A DNA stretch of 64,000 nt from Megascapheus bottae (GCA_024803745.1 JANJXV010000160.1:320001-384000); one strand, 5' to 3'. Numbered from the stretch's first letter, positions 23,651 through 33,782 are shown. Program-made: numbers and translations. The notes: a model not told the origin generated them from the sequence alone.

Positions 23651-24560
23651 ATTAGTTCTTTACATGTTGTGGTTACTAACTTTTGGTCTGGTAATTCACA
23701 GACGGTATCTACCTAGAAGAAAGGGGATGCTAAAAACACAACAAACACAGGCCTAAAGGTCAGTAAGAGGGACAGTACAGTGGGAGAAGGGAAAGATCAT
23801 TGTGGTATATAAAAACTGAGAGAAGAAAAAAGATATTATAAAGGGGTATCATGGAATTAGAGAGCTCTTATTCATACATAAATCCTTCCAAGGGTATCCT
23901 GTAACATCACTTCCCATCATCTTCAACATCCTTTCAGTCTCTGAAGGATACAGGTTTACAGAATGAAGCATGGGTGTCCACCAGGGAGATGTGGGAATTT
24001 TATTTCACCTCTGTGGACTTCAGCAAGCTGCTAGATATTCCAGAGATGTAAATTCCACGTGCAAGGCACTTCATGCACTAAGCATGCATTCGTAGGCATT
24101 AATTAAGCTGCATTAAGTCAGTCAGCTCAAATAAGGCTGGACATTAACAAGGTGGACTGGATCATTTTCAGAAGTTGCTTTCTGCTCCCATTAGCAGACT
24201 GATTATACTCTAGCTCTCATTCAGGGGCATGTCACCAAACTGTCTACCAAAAGGTACATTACAAGAATGCAAAATTTTAAACACTGAATATCTGAGGAAA
24301 ACAATAAGAATATTGAACACTGGAGTCACGCTTTTTTACCTCTTCAGCAAAAGTAGTAATCAACACAAATGTTTACTGTTTGGAACTGCTGAACCTAAAA
24401 TATGTATGTGGATGGAAATGCAATGTCCACAGGATCTGTTTGCAATGTACTAGCTATTACACTGCAAACAAAATTACTTCTTATTTAAAATGTATCCCAC
24501 ATGCTCAGAATCCATCCCGATCAACACACTGAAGTATAACTTATGATCCAGAAATGAAAT
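23651..24560. other. Unassigned DNA
   Basis: Unique-looking sequence. 24080-24230 has TAAT-rich, repeat-free character ('ggcattaattaagctgcatt' near 24096) and could be conserved, but nothing in the window can test that. Confidence 0.4.
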
Positions 24561-24800
24561 TATGTATCTGACTTGGTTACCTGGTGTATTGTATATATGT
24601 TTATTTGCTTATTTGAAATGGGGAAAGGAATGGAGAAAACAAGATGATTGGGAGGGGGTAGGAGAAGGGAAAGGGGGCAAAAACATGAGAAAGTGTATCA
24701 AGGTTGGAGAAGTAATGTCCCCACTACCTGACAAATATAACTGTATCCCCTCTGTACCTTATCCAGACAATAAAATATAAAAAAAAATCTTTAAAGAATA
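24561..24800 (+). mobile_element. LINE-1 3' end, older lineage-specific subfamily
   Basis: Starts with 'gacttggttacctggtg' (24571) and passes through the G-rich tract at 24650-24680 and 'gagaaagtgtatcaagg' at 24688. It ends with 'cagacaataaaatataaaa' and an A-run. The terminal block matches the complements of 2489-2700 and 12235-12395 rather than the younger copies. The 72-residue open frame is a by-product. Confidence 0.75.
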
Positions 24801-25109
24801 AAAGAAGAAATTATGGACACACTCCAATTAAAAATAACATTTCATAGAACATAACTCTTATTCATTATGCATCTACCAATGCTTCAGAAAAACACTGACA
24901 ACTCTTCACAGAGAGCCTTGATCTACTTCACCAAACAACACAATGTAGGTGAATTAAAGAGAAACTATAGGCAACCTTTTATGACTTATATAACAACTTC
25001 CTGGAATAACTTCAAAAGTTAACGGTACAAAAATAAAATGGTTAATGTTAAATACTAGCTCTAAGATTTAAAAGATTTTAAATTACTTACTATTTCTGAT
25101 TCATATTTT
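24801..25109. other. Unassigned AT-rich DNA
   Basis: Nothing recognised. Confidence 0.5.
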
Positions 25110-25290
25110 TTTCATTCATATATGTATTATTTGCCTTTTATATATATCAGACACTATTTCAGGCTCTGGGACTACAGAAATGAATAAAAGATACTACAAT
25201 CTCTGCCTTTATATTGTTTTAATTTTATTCTTAATTAGAATAATATAGTAGCTATTGAAGATGAAGGCAAAAGATTCATTGCCTATGTAA
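25110..25290 (+). mobile_element. Ancient MIR/L2-type relic
   Basis: The order 'tatcagacactatttcagg' (25146), 'ctctgggactacagaaatg' and 'ataaaagatactacaatctc' is the familiar decayed mammal-wide repeat block that reads 'gccaggcactgttctagg...'. It is assigned by recall, and the exact family is not resolved. Confidence 0.45.
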
Positions 25291-25404
25291 GTATTCTGTC
25301 ACAAAAATTAATAACTGAACTTCAAAGAAAAAGACAACACATGTCTTCAAAACTTTACAAGAAGTGAAATACATGGTATTTCTTCCAGTAAACAATAGCA
25401 AGTT

Positions 25405-25628
25405 TTAGCCTGGAGCCATGGCTCGTGCCTGTAATCCCAGCTATTCAAGAGGCTGAAATCTGAGAATCCTGATTCAAAGTAAGCCCAAGCACAAAAGCCT
25501 GTGAGATTCTTATCTCCAATTAACCACCAGAAAACAGGAAGTGATGCTATAGCTCAAGTGGTAGAGTGCTTGCCTTGAGCTGAAGAGCTCAGGCCCAGAA
25601 TTCAAGTCTCACGACTGACAAAAAAAAG
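25405..25628 (+). mobile_element. Dimeric SINE, B1-like plus Geo-type, best-preserved copy
   Basis: The left half (25410-25500) shows 'cctggagccatggctcgtgc', 'ctgtaatcccagctattc' and 'aggctgaaatctgagaatcc', a 7SL/B1-type start with a weak A box. The linker 'gagattcttatctccaatt' leads to the right half (25540-25615), with 'tagctcaagtggtagagtgc' (A-box-like) and 'gaattcaagtc' (B-box-like), then 'cgactgac' and an A-run. It is full length, about 220 bases. Confidence 0.85.
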
Positions 25629-25844
25629 AAGCAAAATTAGTAAGTATTAATAACTTAATAATTTAAAGATATATCCTGGCTTTTCATTAAAATTTCAAAA
25701 AATCAGATAAACTAGCATCTACAGTAAGGAAAAGGCAAACACTAATGAGTTATTTAAAAAATACAAGAGAAAAAAATATTAATTAGTGCCAGTTAGGTCA
25801 AAGAAGTGACCAAAATTCAAATGCTATTAATATTCCAACTGGAC

Positions 25845-26040
25845 TTCTCTTTTCGTAGTATTAGGAATTGAACTCTGAGCCTCGTACTTGTTAGAGAAGC
25901 ACTCTACCACTTCAGCCAAGTCTCCAGCTGCTTTTTATGTTCACAATTTTCCAGGTAGAGTTGCGTTGTGCCCAGTTAGATCTGAGCTGTGATTCTACTT
26001 GTACATCCTCATGTCCTGGGCCACCAATCCCCATTTAGCC
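25845..26040 (-). mobile_element. Dimeric SINE, B1-like plus ID-like half (B1-dID-like)
   Basis: Plus-strand order: the complement of an ID-like monomer ('aggaattgaactctgagcc' at 25863, 'aagcactctaccacttcag' at 25897), then a decayed B1-like half to about 26040 ('catcctcatgtcctgggcca'). In element orientation this is B1 then ID. It differs from the B1-Geo copies in its right half. Confidence 0.6.
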
Positions 26041-28479
26041 TGTGGGCTATGGAGAGGGAAAGCAACAGAAAACTATCTATTGGAGTTCCTATAAGTATCA
26101 CTGTGGATGTCAATGATTTCAAGAAAATTCATCAAATATGGACTTCAGAATTTTGTTTGAGAAAGTGGTCTCATAGTACCTTACATTCATATTCTTATTT
26201 CCAAAACAGAAAGCTATCCATTATGCCAACAATGATGTAAGAAACAACCCTGGTACTTTTCTCAAATGTCCTACAGGCTTAAGTCTTCTCTGTTTTGATG
26301 GCTACTTGCCGCAGGAATATGTGCTACATTATAAGATAAAAACAGAATCGGCCAGGCATCGGTTAGAATTTATTATTGTAATCAACATGATAAACACATT
26401 GTTGATAACAAGCACCATAAACAATCTGTTTTACACTTAATGTAACACTAAAAACATATTTAATTGCGTCACTATTATTCTAGGTGTTGAATTGTTTCCA
26501 ATTTATTTTGTAGAGCCATGACAATGAAACTGAACTGCAATCACAGATGCAACTATGAATTTTTAATTTTTCATAAATCATAAGTAATATGTCCATAAAT
26601 GCATAGCTGTCCTTGAGATGATGGATTTTTTTATTCTAGAAATATAGTGGAATCTGTTTAGAGTGCAAACTTAGCTAACTCAGCAGTCCTGTGCAGCTGA
26701 GTGACAATGGACATGTAGAAATTTTATTTTCTGTAGGACAATTTTTTGCAAATTATCAGATGCTTATTTTTTTCTCTTTTCATGGTATTCTGACAGCACA
26801 CTCATTGAAAATGGTAAAGTAGTTGAGCTCCAACCATTTAGCTTCAGGATCAATTTCTCAGAGGAAAGCTGAATTGGAATGAAAGAATACTGATACTGAA
26901 TTTCTCACTATTAGCATATATAAGCTAATTTCCATTCATAATGACCAAGAATGTTTTCCTCCCCATTTCTGTAACTAGGGCAACAGCCATTTTGAACTGT
27001 AGTAGAGGGCATAATGGAAACAAAAAAAGTAGAAAATTCTATTTAAGTAGAAGCTGCAGCATTTGAGTATAAACTGTATTTGCCTGGCTATCTATCTACA
27101 TAAATATTCTCTGAAGGAGGAACAGAAACAGATCCCACCACCAGCCATATATAAGGACGTTACAGAAGTCAATAGATGGAGCAAGCAAGGTGATACACTT
27201 TATAAAAAGAACCCATGGCTATATAACTGTCTGTTCCAATATATTTTCTTATCTCTGATTTTTATATGTGGGAGGAAGGCAAGGAGGAATCAAAGCTTGC
27301 AAGGAGAATTTTAGCTAGTTATTTTGCTAATTTAACGTTCAGCATCTGGTCCACCTGCTGCTGAGCACAACTACAAGCAATCCAACACTGACCATGAAAT
27401 GCTTACTGAAAAATAATGAAGACTTGACTTTTGACTGAAATTCTTTGCAAGTGAATTAACAACATTCAGGCTTATTAAAACCAGTCAATAACTAACCACA
27501 CTTTTGCTTTTGAACTATTTTAACAGATAGCTGCTTTATGTGGTTTCATATATCTCCTAAGCTCACAAACATTTGCATTTTCTTTATGTCTTAAAAAATA
27601 ACTGCTGTGGGTTTTTCATTCTTATCCTCTTAAGCACTGAAGTTTCCCATATGAAATTTTAGTCTGGACCTTTTCTGTTTTACAGTGGTAAGAGAAGAAT
27701 AAGTTACTAATTAACTCTAAAGTAGAGGCATATATAATTTTCAACATATTCTTTGGAAATTCAAATTGACTGAGGAAAACACTACACTTATTTCTTGGGC
27801 TGAAAAATGTGAGACTTTGCCAAGGTAAGTGCTTGCTTATGCATGAAAAATTTAAGTTAGAAAAATTTGATGCAATGACGGGTCGTCTTCCAATAGCAAC
27901 ATGACTTTTTATTATTTTTCTGGAGGTACTGTAGGATAAAGTTTTCTAATATTCCCTGCAATATGCACACAATCCTAAATCTAGGAGTCCTTGAAGAATG
28001 CCATAGTTCTATATGGCACATCATACCCATATGGAATTTATGCCAATTAGTAGATATTTTCTTTTCCTTTGTCTACCAAAATCCACTTCTAGAAATACTG
28101 GAAAGAAGTTTTTCCTCTCATTCAGAGGCTTCCTTTTAATCAAAGACAATAACTTCTATATGAAAGGAAGAATAAGGTTTGGCCTATGAGAAGAAATATA
28201 AAGGCTTGTATTGGGGAGAAGTGCCAAAGTAATTACAATATTCATAAAACTTCTCAAAACATTGGTGACAGGTCCAAAACTAATTACCGATTGAAGAAGC
28301 AAACTAGACTATATACAAACTAGTTTGATAGTTCTATGGGCAATCAATAACACTGCAACCAATGTGGCCTGAAGTCTTCAAAGACAGAGCCTATTCTCAT
28401 GGTCCCTAAATAAACACAAAAGTCTGTTTTAGTAGATTAACTGCATTAAAGATTCTAAATTCCAAATAGCGGTTATATC
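26041..28479. other. Unassigned DNA, no gene
   Basis: About 2.4 kb of AT-rich sequence without a confident repeat or exon. The 83-residue open frames at 25989-26240 and 27063-27314 lack any domain. A tiny 'ggccaggcatcgg' at 26349 may be a truncated SINE start. Confidence 0.45.
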
Positions 28480-28950
28480 ACATCCATGGTGTTTCCCCAG
28501 AACTGTGTAGTCCTCTCCCATTCGGACTGTAGGCTTGACCATGTGACTTGCTCTAGCAAATAAGATACTAGTCTATGTATCCCAAGTACAGGTTTTTTAA
28601 AGTATGCATATTTTTGCTTTCTTTCTTTTGTTAATGAGCTGACTCATTCCTAGATCCTTACTATGACCAAAATAAAGTGAGCTAATCTTGTATGAGTGAG
28701 GGATATGAAAGAGATGGAGTGAAGCTGAGTTGTCCAAGCTAATATCATTCTAGTCTAGGCTCCTTTGTTAAACTGTCAACTGACAACAGATATGTAAGCT
28801 AGCCCAACTTGGATTACCTGCATCCTACACTGTTATATAACCACTGAGATAACACATAGACTCATGATAATAATGTGAATATTCTAAATCTCTTCATTTC
28901 ATGATTATTTGTTACACAGTATTTTAACAGCAACAAGTAATAGGATTGCA
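28480..28950 (+). mobile_element. MLT1-type LTR (ERVL-MaLR)
   Basis: Blocks appear in MLT1 order: 'gaccatgtgacttgctctag' (28536), 'acagatatgtaagctagcc' (28787), 'gttatataaccactgag' (28831) and a final 'cagcaacaagtaatagg' (28928). The first is the hallmark 'acttgctttggccaat'-like block. There is no internal coding region. This is a very old solo LTR, non-coding. Confidence 0.6.
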
Positions 28951-29466
28951 TTTGGTTACATTCTGAAAACTTTGTTAGATTCTTACGAAAAACACTTTTT
29001 TTGACTGAATAGGCTGAGTAACTGAACACAATAATCTTACCCGTTCTTTTCTCCCCTCAGTACTTGTAAAGGAAATGCTTTATAGCTTTGATAATTTCCC
29101 TATAATTAGGACTGCTTGCATTTAGGTATGATATACATATTAATCAAACTTACTTACGGCCCTTATTCAACTTCCATGTCAACATTTTAAACTGTTACTT
29201 AAAAGTAGTCTTTAGACCAGAAAAGAAACAGCATCCTAAAAAATTAATGTTTCATTTGGAAAGTAAACTATCCTTAAGTGATGGGTAAACAATTTAAAAG
29301 GCAAATCCTACTCCAGCATATGAAACAGCTTACTCAGGCAGTCTTTGGCTACTAAATTTCTCTTTACATATTTTCAGTAATAGCTAGGTGGAAAATGAGA
29401 ATCAGTCAATCTAATTATTTATTGTGTTAGAACTCAAAGATCATTCTATAGGTATCCTTCATTTCT
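28951..29466. other. Unassigned AT-rich DNA
   Basis: Nothing recognised between the MLT1-like LTR and the L1 cluster. Confidence 0.5.
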
Positions 29467-30031
29467 TTTTTTTCATATATTTTTATTGTAATTAATAGAA
29501 GGGTTACATGATATTTGCCAGATAGATGGTGCATTAATTCCCATACATTGATACCCTTTCATATGTCTTGGTATCCATTACCCTCCCCCTCACCCCCACC
29601 TCTCATCTTGTTTTCCCCCGTTCCCTAATCAATTTCAAATAACCAAATACAAATATATCCGATATATCAGGTAACAAAGTGAGATACTGTAACAATATGA
29701 GATAACCAAGGGACAGCAAAGGAGATGAGAGATAACATAGTACCATAAGAACAGCAATCATTCATTATATGGCTTATGTTTCTATATCCTAGAGATCCTT
29801 TCATTTAGCGTCCTACTATATGGCCTTTTGTATCAAGGTTTTGCTCTATTCCAAATCTCTGCTAGTAGAGCCCAAGGTTTCTACTGCTTATGATAAATAA
29901 GGGAAACCATTGAGCCTAAGTTCCTTTGAGTCTGGCTTACTTCACTTAATATGATCTTTTCTAAGTCTTTCCATTTCCTAACAAATGGGGCAATGTCATT
30001 CTTTCTGACAGCAGCATAGAATTCCATTGTG
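29467..30031 (-). mobile_element. LINE-1 3' end with the last of ORF2, subfamily A
   Basis: In reverse complement it runs from the ORF2 block 'cacaatggaattctatgctg' (complement at about 30010-30029) through the whole 3' UTR to the terminal 'tttttattgtaattaatag' complement, with a T-run at 29463-29473 marking the polyA tail. It is 5'-truncated at 30031. The C-rich complement of the G-tract lies at 29580-29620. Together with 30113-31092 it forms a large inverted repeat. Confidence 0.9.
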
Positions 30032-30108
30032 TGCACCTGCTATCTGGCAAATATCATGTAATCCTTTTACTAATTACAATACAAAAAATTTTAAAAAAAG
30101 TTTAAAAA
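30032..30108 (+). mobile_element. Very short LINE-1 3' end
   Basis: Only the last ~50 bases of the 3' UTR plus an A-rich tail survive: 'tatctggcaaatatcatg' at 30040, 'cttttactaattacaat' at 30065, then A-runs to 30108. It abuts the minus-strand L1 directly, and the next L1 starts within or just after its A-tail. Confidence 0.85.
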
Positions 30109-30112
30109 AAAT

Positions 30113-31092
30113 GGCCTATAGACACATGAAGAAATGCTCAACATCTCTGGTCATAAAAGAAATGCAAATCAAAACAACTCTAAGATTCCACCTCACTCCA
30201 GTTAGAATGGCCAGGATCAGGAAAACGAATAAGAACAGATGCTGGAGGGGATGTGGCCAGGAGGGATCACTACTACACTGTTGGTGGGAGTGCAAATTCG
30301 TTCAACCACTATGGAAAGCAGTGTGGCAGTGCCTCAAAAGGCTAAACATAGAACTCCCCTATGACCCAGCCATTCCACTACTTGGCATTTATCCAACCAA
30401 CCAGAAACAAGGACATACTAAACCCACTAGCACAACAATGTTCATTGCAGAACTATTCACCATAGCATAGATATGGAACCAACCTAGATGTCCCTCAGTG
30501 GATGAGTGGATCAACAAGTTGTGGTATTTGTACACAATGGAATTCTATGCTGCTGTCAGAAAAACGACATCGCCCCATTTGTTAGGAAATGGAAAGACTT
30601 AGAAAACATCATAGTAAGTTAAGTAAGCCAGACTCAAAGGAACTTAGGCTCAATGGTTTCCCTCATTCGTCATAATCAGTGGAAACCTTGGGCTCTACCA
30701 GCAAAGACCTGCAATAGAGCAAAATCTTGATACATAAGGCCATATAGTATGAAGCTAAATGAAATGAACTCCAGGATATTGAAACAAAAGCCATGTAACG
30801 AATGATTGTTGTCCTTAATGTACTATGTTGTCTCTCATCTCCTTTGCTGTCCCTTGGTTATCTCATATTGTTATAGTATCTCACTTTGTTATCTGATATA
30901 TTGAATTTATTTCTACTTGGTTATTTGAAATTTGATAGGGAAGGGGGGAAAACCAAGACGGGTGGGGGACGGGGGGGAGGATAATGAGTACCAAGACATG
31001 TGAAAGGGTATCAATGTATGTGAATTAATGCACCTTCTATCTGGCAAATATCATGTAACCCTTTTACTAATTATAATAAAAAATTTAAAAAA
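30113..31092 (+). mobile_element. LINE-1, 5'-truncated, ORF2 C-terminal region plus full 3' UTR, subfamily B
   Basis: About 980 bases: the ORF2 C-terminal region (30113-30684), then the 3' UTR with 'gcaatagagcaaaatcttg' at 30712 and a G-rich tract at 30940-30980 of the 'aaccaagacgggtggggg' type. It ends with 'tatctggcaaatatcatg' at 31039 and an A-rich tail to 31092. The reading frame is broken (see the ORF2 entry). The 5' end lies next to the tail of the preceding short L1. Confidence 0.92.
30123..30684 (+). pseudogene. LINE-1 ORF2 protein, C-terminal remnant
   Basis: L1 ORF2p is the endonuclease/reverse transcriptase of LINE-1; only its C-terminal segment is present. An open frame from 30027 to 30470 gives 147 residues. 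The first ~30 come from the neighbouring L1 tail, and from about residue 33 the sequence follows ORF2p: '[18 protein letters not shown]', then the Cys-rich motif around residues 72-89 (C-x3-C-x7-H-x4-C), then '[15 protein letters not shown]'. The frame stops at 'TIA*' (30468-30470), where the related copy at 36598 reads through. A one-base deletion near 30563 breaks the continuation, and the usual end codon near 30684 is changed. It lacks the endonuclease and RT domains, so it cannot act. Confidence 0.9.
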
Positions 31093-31355
31093 ATAAAGAA
31101 TGAATTCTTGTTCTACCTACATCATGACTCTCTTGGCATCTTCAAAAGCAAATGCCCTAACAAACTGGTCAGAAGCACATGAGCCAAAGAGCAAGGAGGG
31201 AAAAATATCACCTTTACAGCAGATCCAATGTTTTTAAGCAGCCTTTGTACCAAGTGTTGTTGTGAAGGAACCCTCGCTCTCTGAAACAGCTAATGAAAAT
31301 TTAAAACGGTATAACCACGTCAGAAAACGTGTTTGCTGTTTCTCCAAACCTTAAA
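31093..31355. other. Unassigned DNA
   Basis: Short spacer between L1 pieces; nothing recognised. Confidence 0.45.
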
Positions 31356-31505
31356 CACCCACCTACTGTATGATTAAGGTATTCATGCCTCGCAATGCAT
31401 TCCAGAAAGAAAGAAAAAAAAACAGCATATACTGCTACAAAGACTTGTGCACACATGTTCACAGCAGCTTTATGTGTGGGGAAACATAAAAATAAAACAG
31501 TAATA
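31356..31505 (+). mobile_element. Old LINE-1 fragment
   Basis: 'actgctacaaagacttgtgc' (31431) followed by 'catgttcacagcagctttat' (31454) is the old-L1 ORF2 block in the plus orientation. The rest is lost, and it is too short for subfamily assignment. Confidence 0.5.
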
Positions 31506-31779
31506 GCCAACGGAAGCTCCACATTTGTGCACCAGTCTTGAGCACGGACACTCAGGCTGCCGGCCCAAGTGCAAGGGCCAGGAAGGCACCGAGCGGCTGA
31601 GCTGTGGTTATAACTCTTCCTTATCTGACAGCTAATGAAATGTAAACAAAAGCCGTCTCACCGTGACTCCCGCAAGACACAGACTCAACAATCTTCACGG
31701 CAAAAACCAAAAAATGAAAAATCCCACTGGAAGGCTTCACGCATCGCACGCTTCAGGCCTGGGAAATGCGCCCAGGGGC

Positions 31780-31906
31780 AACTTCGCGCATGCGCAGATC
31801 CTCCCGCCTGAGAGACACGCGCAAGGCGCAACTTCGCACAGGTGCAGATCCTCCAGCCTGAGCTGCACAAGGCACAACTTCGCGCATGCACAGATCCTCC
31901 CAAAAC
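31780..31906. repeat. Short tandem repeat, about 3 units of 46-50 bp with NRF1-type sites
   Basis: Unit starts are marked by 'acttcgc' at 31781, 31831 and 31877, each followed by 'gcagatcctcc' or 'cagatcctcc'. The first unit has a perfect NRF1 site. The third ('cgcgcatgcaca' at 31881) has one mismatch, and the second ('cgcacaggtgca') is degraded. Periods are 50 and 46. Confidence 0.8.
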
Positions 31907-32306
31907 CTACCAGCCCAGTCAAGGCCCCTCGTTCCTCTCAGACCATGAGGCCCCAGCCCCATGCAGGCCCCGTGCAGCCCCCGTGTCGCCCAACTGGGGT
32001 CTCTACTCCCTGGTTCATTCACCTGCAAGCCCCGGCACAGATACCTGAAAGACCTGGTCTCTTACTTCCTCAGGGTCAGGGGTGTTAGGGGTGGGGAAGA
32101 GGACGCCCTTGTCCTTCCTGGGGTTCTTTCTACTTTGAGCGGCTAAACGCGGCCCCTGGTCACTTACCGGGCTCCTCAGCTCTGGGAGACACGTTTGAGG
32201 CAATGGCGGGTGTTGAGCTTCACGTGTTTGTGGGGAGAAGGGCATCAGGGCCACCTGCTCGCGGCTGCCATCGTGGGCCATGAGCTGGGAGCGTGGCCTT
32301 GGCAAA

Positions 32307-32405
32307 CACGCATGCTCACTGAGCACCAAGGGTCGTGGCCCAGCGAAGAGCACGCATGCTCAGTGAGCACGAGGGCCAAGGCCCAGTGAAGAGCACGCAT
32401 GCGGA
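32307..32405. repeat. Tandem repeat, two full units plus a partial, period 43-44
   Basis: 'cacgcatgctca' occurs at 32307 and 32351, and 'cacgcatgcgga' at 32394. Between them the units share 'ggcccagcgaagag' or 'ggcccagtgaagag'. The last partial unit leads straight into the YY1-type site at 32415. Confidence 0.85.
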
Positions 32406-32960
32406 GAGGGAAGGAAGATGGCCCCGAGACAATAGGGACGCTGCGTAGCTCTCTCTCACAAAAAGAGAGAACTAAGGAGTCCCACGAGCCAATTATCTTA
32501 AGAAATCCACAACAACAAACTCAAAAGGCAACGGAGAAGGACTCAAAGTGGAAAAGAAATCCAGATAAAGCTCACATCCAACTTTCTCAAAGAATTCGGA
32601 ACACGAGGACCCCTCCCCCACCTCCATCCGCCAGTTCCAAGCCACAGAAAGCGCCAGCGGGCTGGGGGGAAAAGCGGCAGCAGGCCGGGAAAAGAAGCTG
32701 CGGGCGGAGGGGGCCAGCCTGGGAGCCCGAATGCTGCAGAAACCAACATACAACCGGGCCAGCGAACGGCGGAAGCAGCAGAACCCAGACGCGGAACCAG
32801 AACAGCAAGCAGCGGAACCCAGACTCGGAACACAGGCGACAGCGGAGACCCGAGGGGAGTGAGAGACTCCCCACCACCGTGCAGCACCCGCAGAGGGATG
32901 CAGAGGCCTGAGTAATACAGCGCGTCCCCAAACACAAAGGGAAAGCAGAGCGGTGCCAAG

Positions 32961-33199
32961 CAATAGAACTTAACTCAGACCCCTCCACCCCGCCCACACA
33001 GGCCTAAAGGCAAAAAGAATACAAGGACGAATCCTAAAGTTGGCTGTGCCTCCACTACCAGATTTTTGTAGACTCCAACTTACAGGCCAGAAGTTGAGAA
33101 TTAATGGCCCAGTAGATCAAATTAGTCCCATTCCATGTTGTTTAAGCAGCATAGTATTTCTACACATTTGAGCCATCATTTAACAAAACAGAAGACCTA
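32961..33199. other. Unassigned DNA
   Basis: Transition from the CpG-rich block to ordinary AT-rich sequence. No splice-site pair or polyA signal could be supported. Confidence 0.45.
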
Positions 33200-33382
33200 T
33201 ATCAGGCACCAGTATCTCACACTTACAATCCTAGCTACTCAGGAAGCTGAGATCTGAGGATCACGGTTTGAGGTCAACTTGAGCAGGAAAGTCTGTAAGA
33301 TTCTTAAACCTAATTAACCAATAGGAATTCAGAAGTACGGGTATGGCTTGAGTGGTACAGCACCAACCTTAACACCAACCCT
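33200..33382 (+). mobile_element. Dimeric SINE, B1-like plus Geo-type
   Basis: 'acaatcctagctactcagg' (33225), 'aagctgagatctgaggatc' (33244) and 'gcaggaaagtctgtaag' (33282) form the left half. 'ggtatggcttgagtggtac' (33340) begins a truncated right half. It is a moderately diverged copy without an A-tail. Confidence 0.75.
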
Positions 33383-33404
33383 TAAATTAATTAACATACA
33401 TGTG

Positions 33405-33512
33405 GGTCTGTGTATATGTGCACACATATATATTATTGTATATATATATATATATATACATCTATTATGTATGCTGTATACATGCACATGTGTGTGTGTT
33501 TGTGTCAGAAGA
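33405..33512. repeat. Compound TA/TG microsatellite
   Basis: A pure TA run at 33439-33458 is flanked by mixed TG, TA and CA repeats. Confidence 0.85.
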
Positions 33513-33782
33513 CTTAAGTTTAAAATTTAAATTTCCTTAAAACAATGAAACAACTGACCATTCTAGGCTTACAGTCCTGCCTCATGATGATAAGCTGTAG
33601 CAGAGTAGAGGCTTCCCCTCCAGATAAACTACTCAGCTGATCACAGCCCCTGTTACTCCCACTAGTCCCCACTCTAGCCTGTTTTCCTGCCTTAATCCTG
33701 TTGAAATCTTGGCTCTTCCTAAGGTGGTTCTTCAATTACTCTGTGTCTGTGTCTGCACAGTAATTAAAGACTAAACTCAAGT

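Larger units (their letters stand above)
31740..32960. promoter_or_regulatory. CpG-rich promoter-like segment, likely an L1 5' UTR
   Basis: This is the only GC- and CpG-rich block in the window. It contains two short tandem-repeat sets (31780-31906 and 32307-32405), a perfect NRF1 consensus at 31785-31796 ('cgcgcatgcgca') and a YY1-type 'aagatggcc' at 32415-32423. Downstream text ('tagggacgctgcgtagctc' at 32439) resembles the start of several mammalian L1 5' UTRs, where a YY1 site near the 5' end sets the start site. If so, transcription would run to the right. No ORF1 or ORF2 follows. The alternative is a host CpG-island promoter with first exon. Several overlapping open frames on both strands (up to 170 residues) are expected from GC richness and are not called as genes. 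Confidence 0.5.

Noticed and set aside
29467..31092. Single L1 with a 5' inversion (twin priming)
   Set aside because: The minus-strand piece contains a complete 3' terminus with its own T-run, so it is a separate insertion.
31685..31922. Repeating 'ICACAKL' peptides on the minus strand
   Set aside because: They come from the short tandem repeat; there is no evidence of a protein repeat under selection.
31780..32405. Possible CRISPR-like array because of regularly spaced short repeats
   Set aside because: Only two or three degenerate units, directly tandem with no unique spacers, in a mammalian genome.
32493..32997. Three overlapping minus-strand open frames of 136-156 residues in the CpG-rich block
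   Set aside because: Open in all frames at once, which is expected from GC-rich sequence with few stop codons; no domain or conserved motif.
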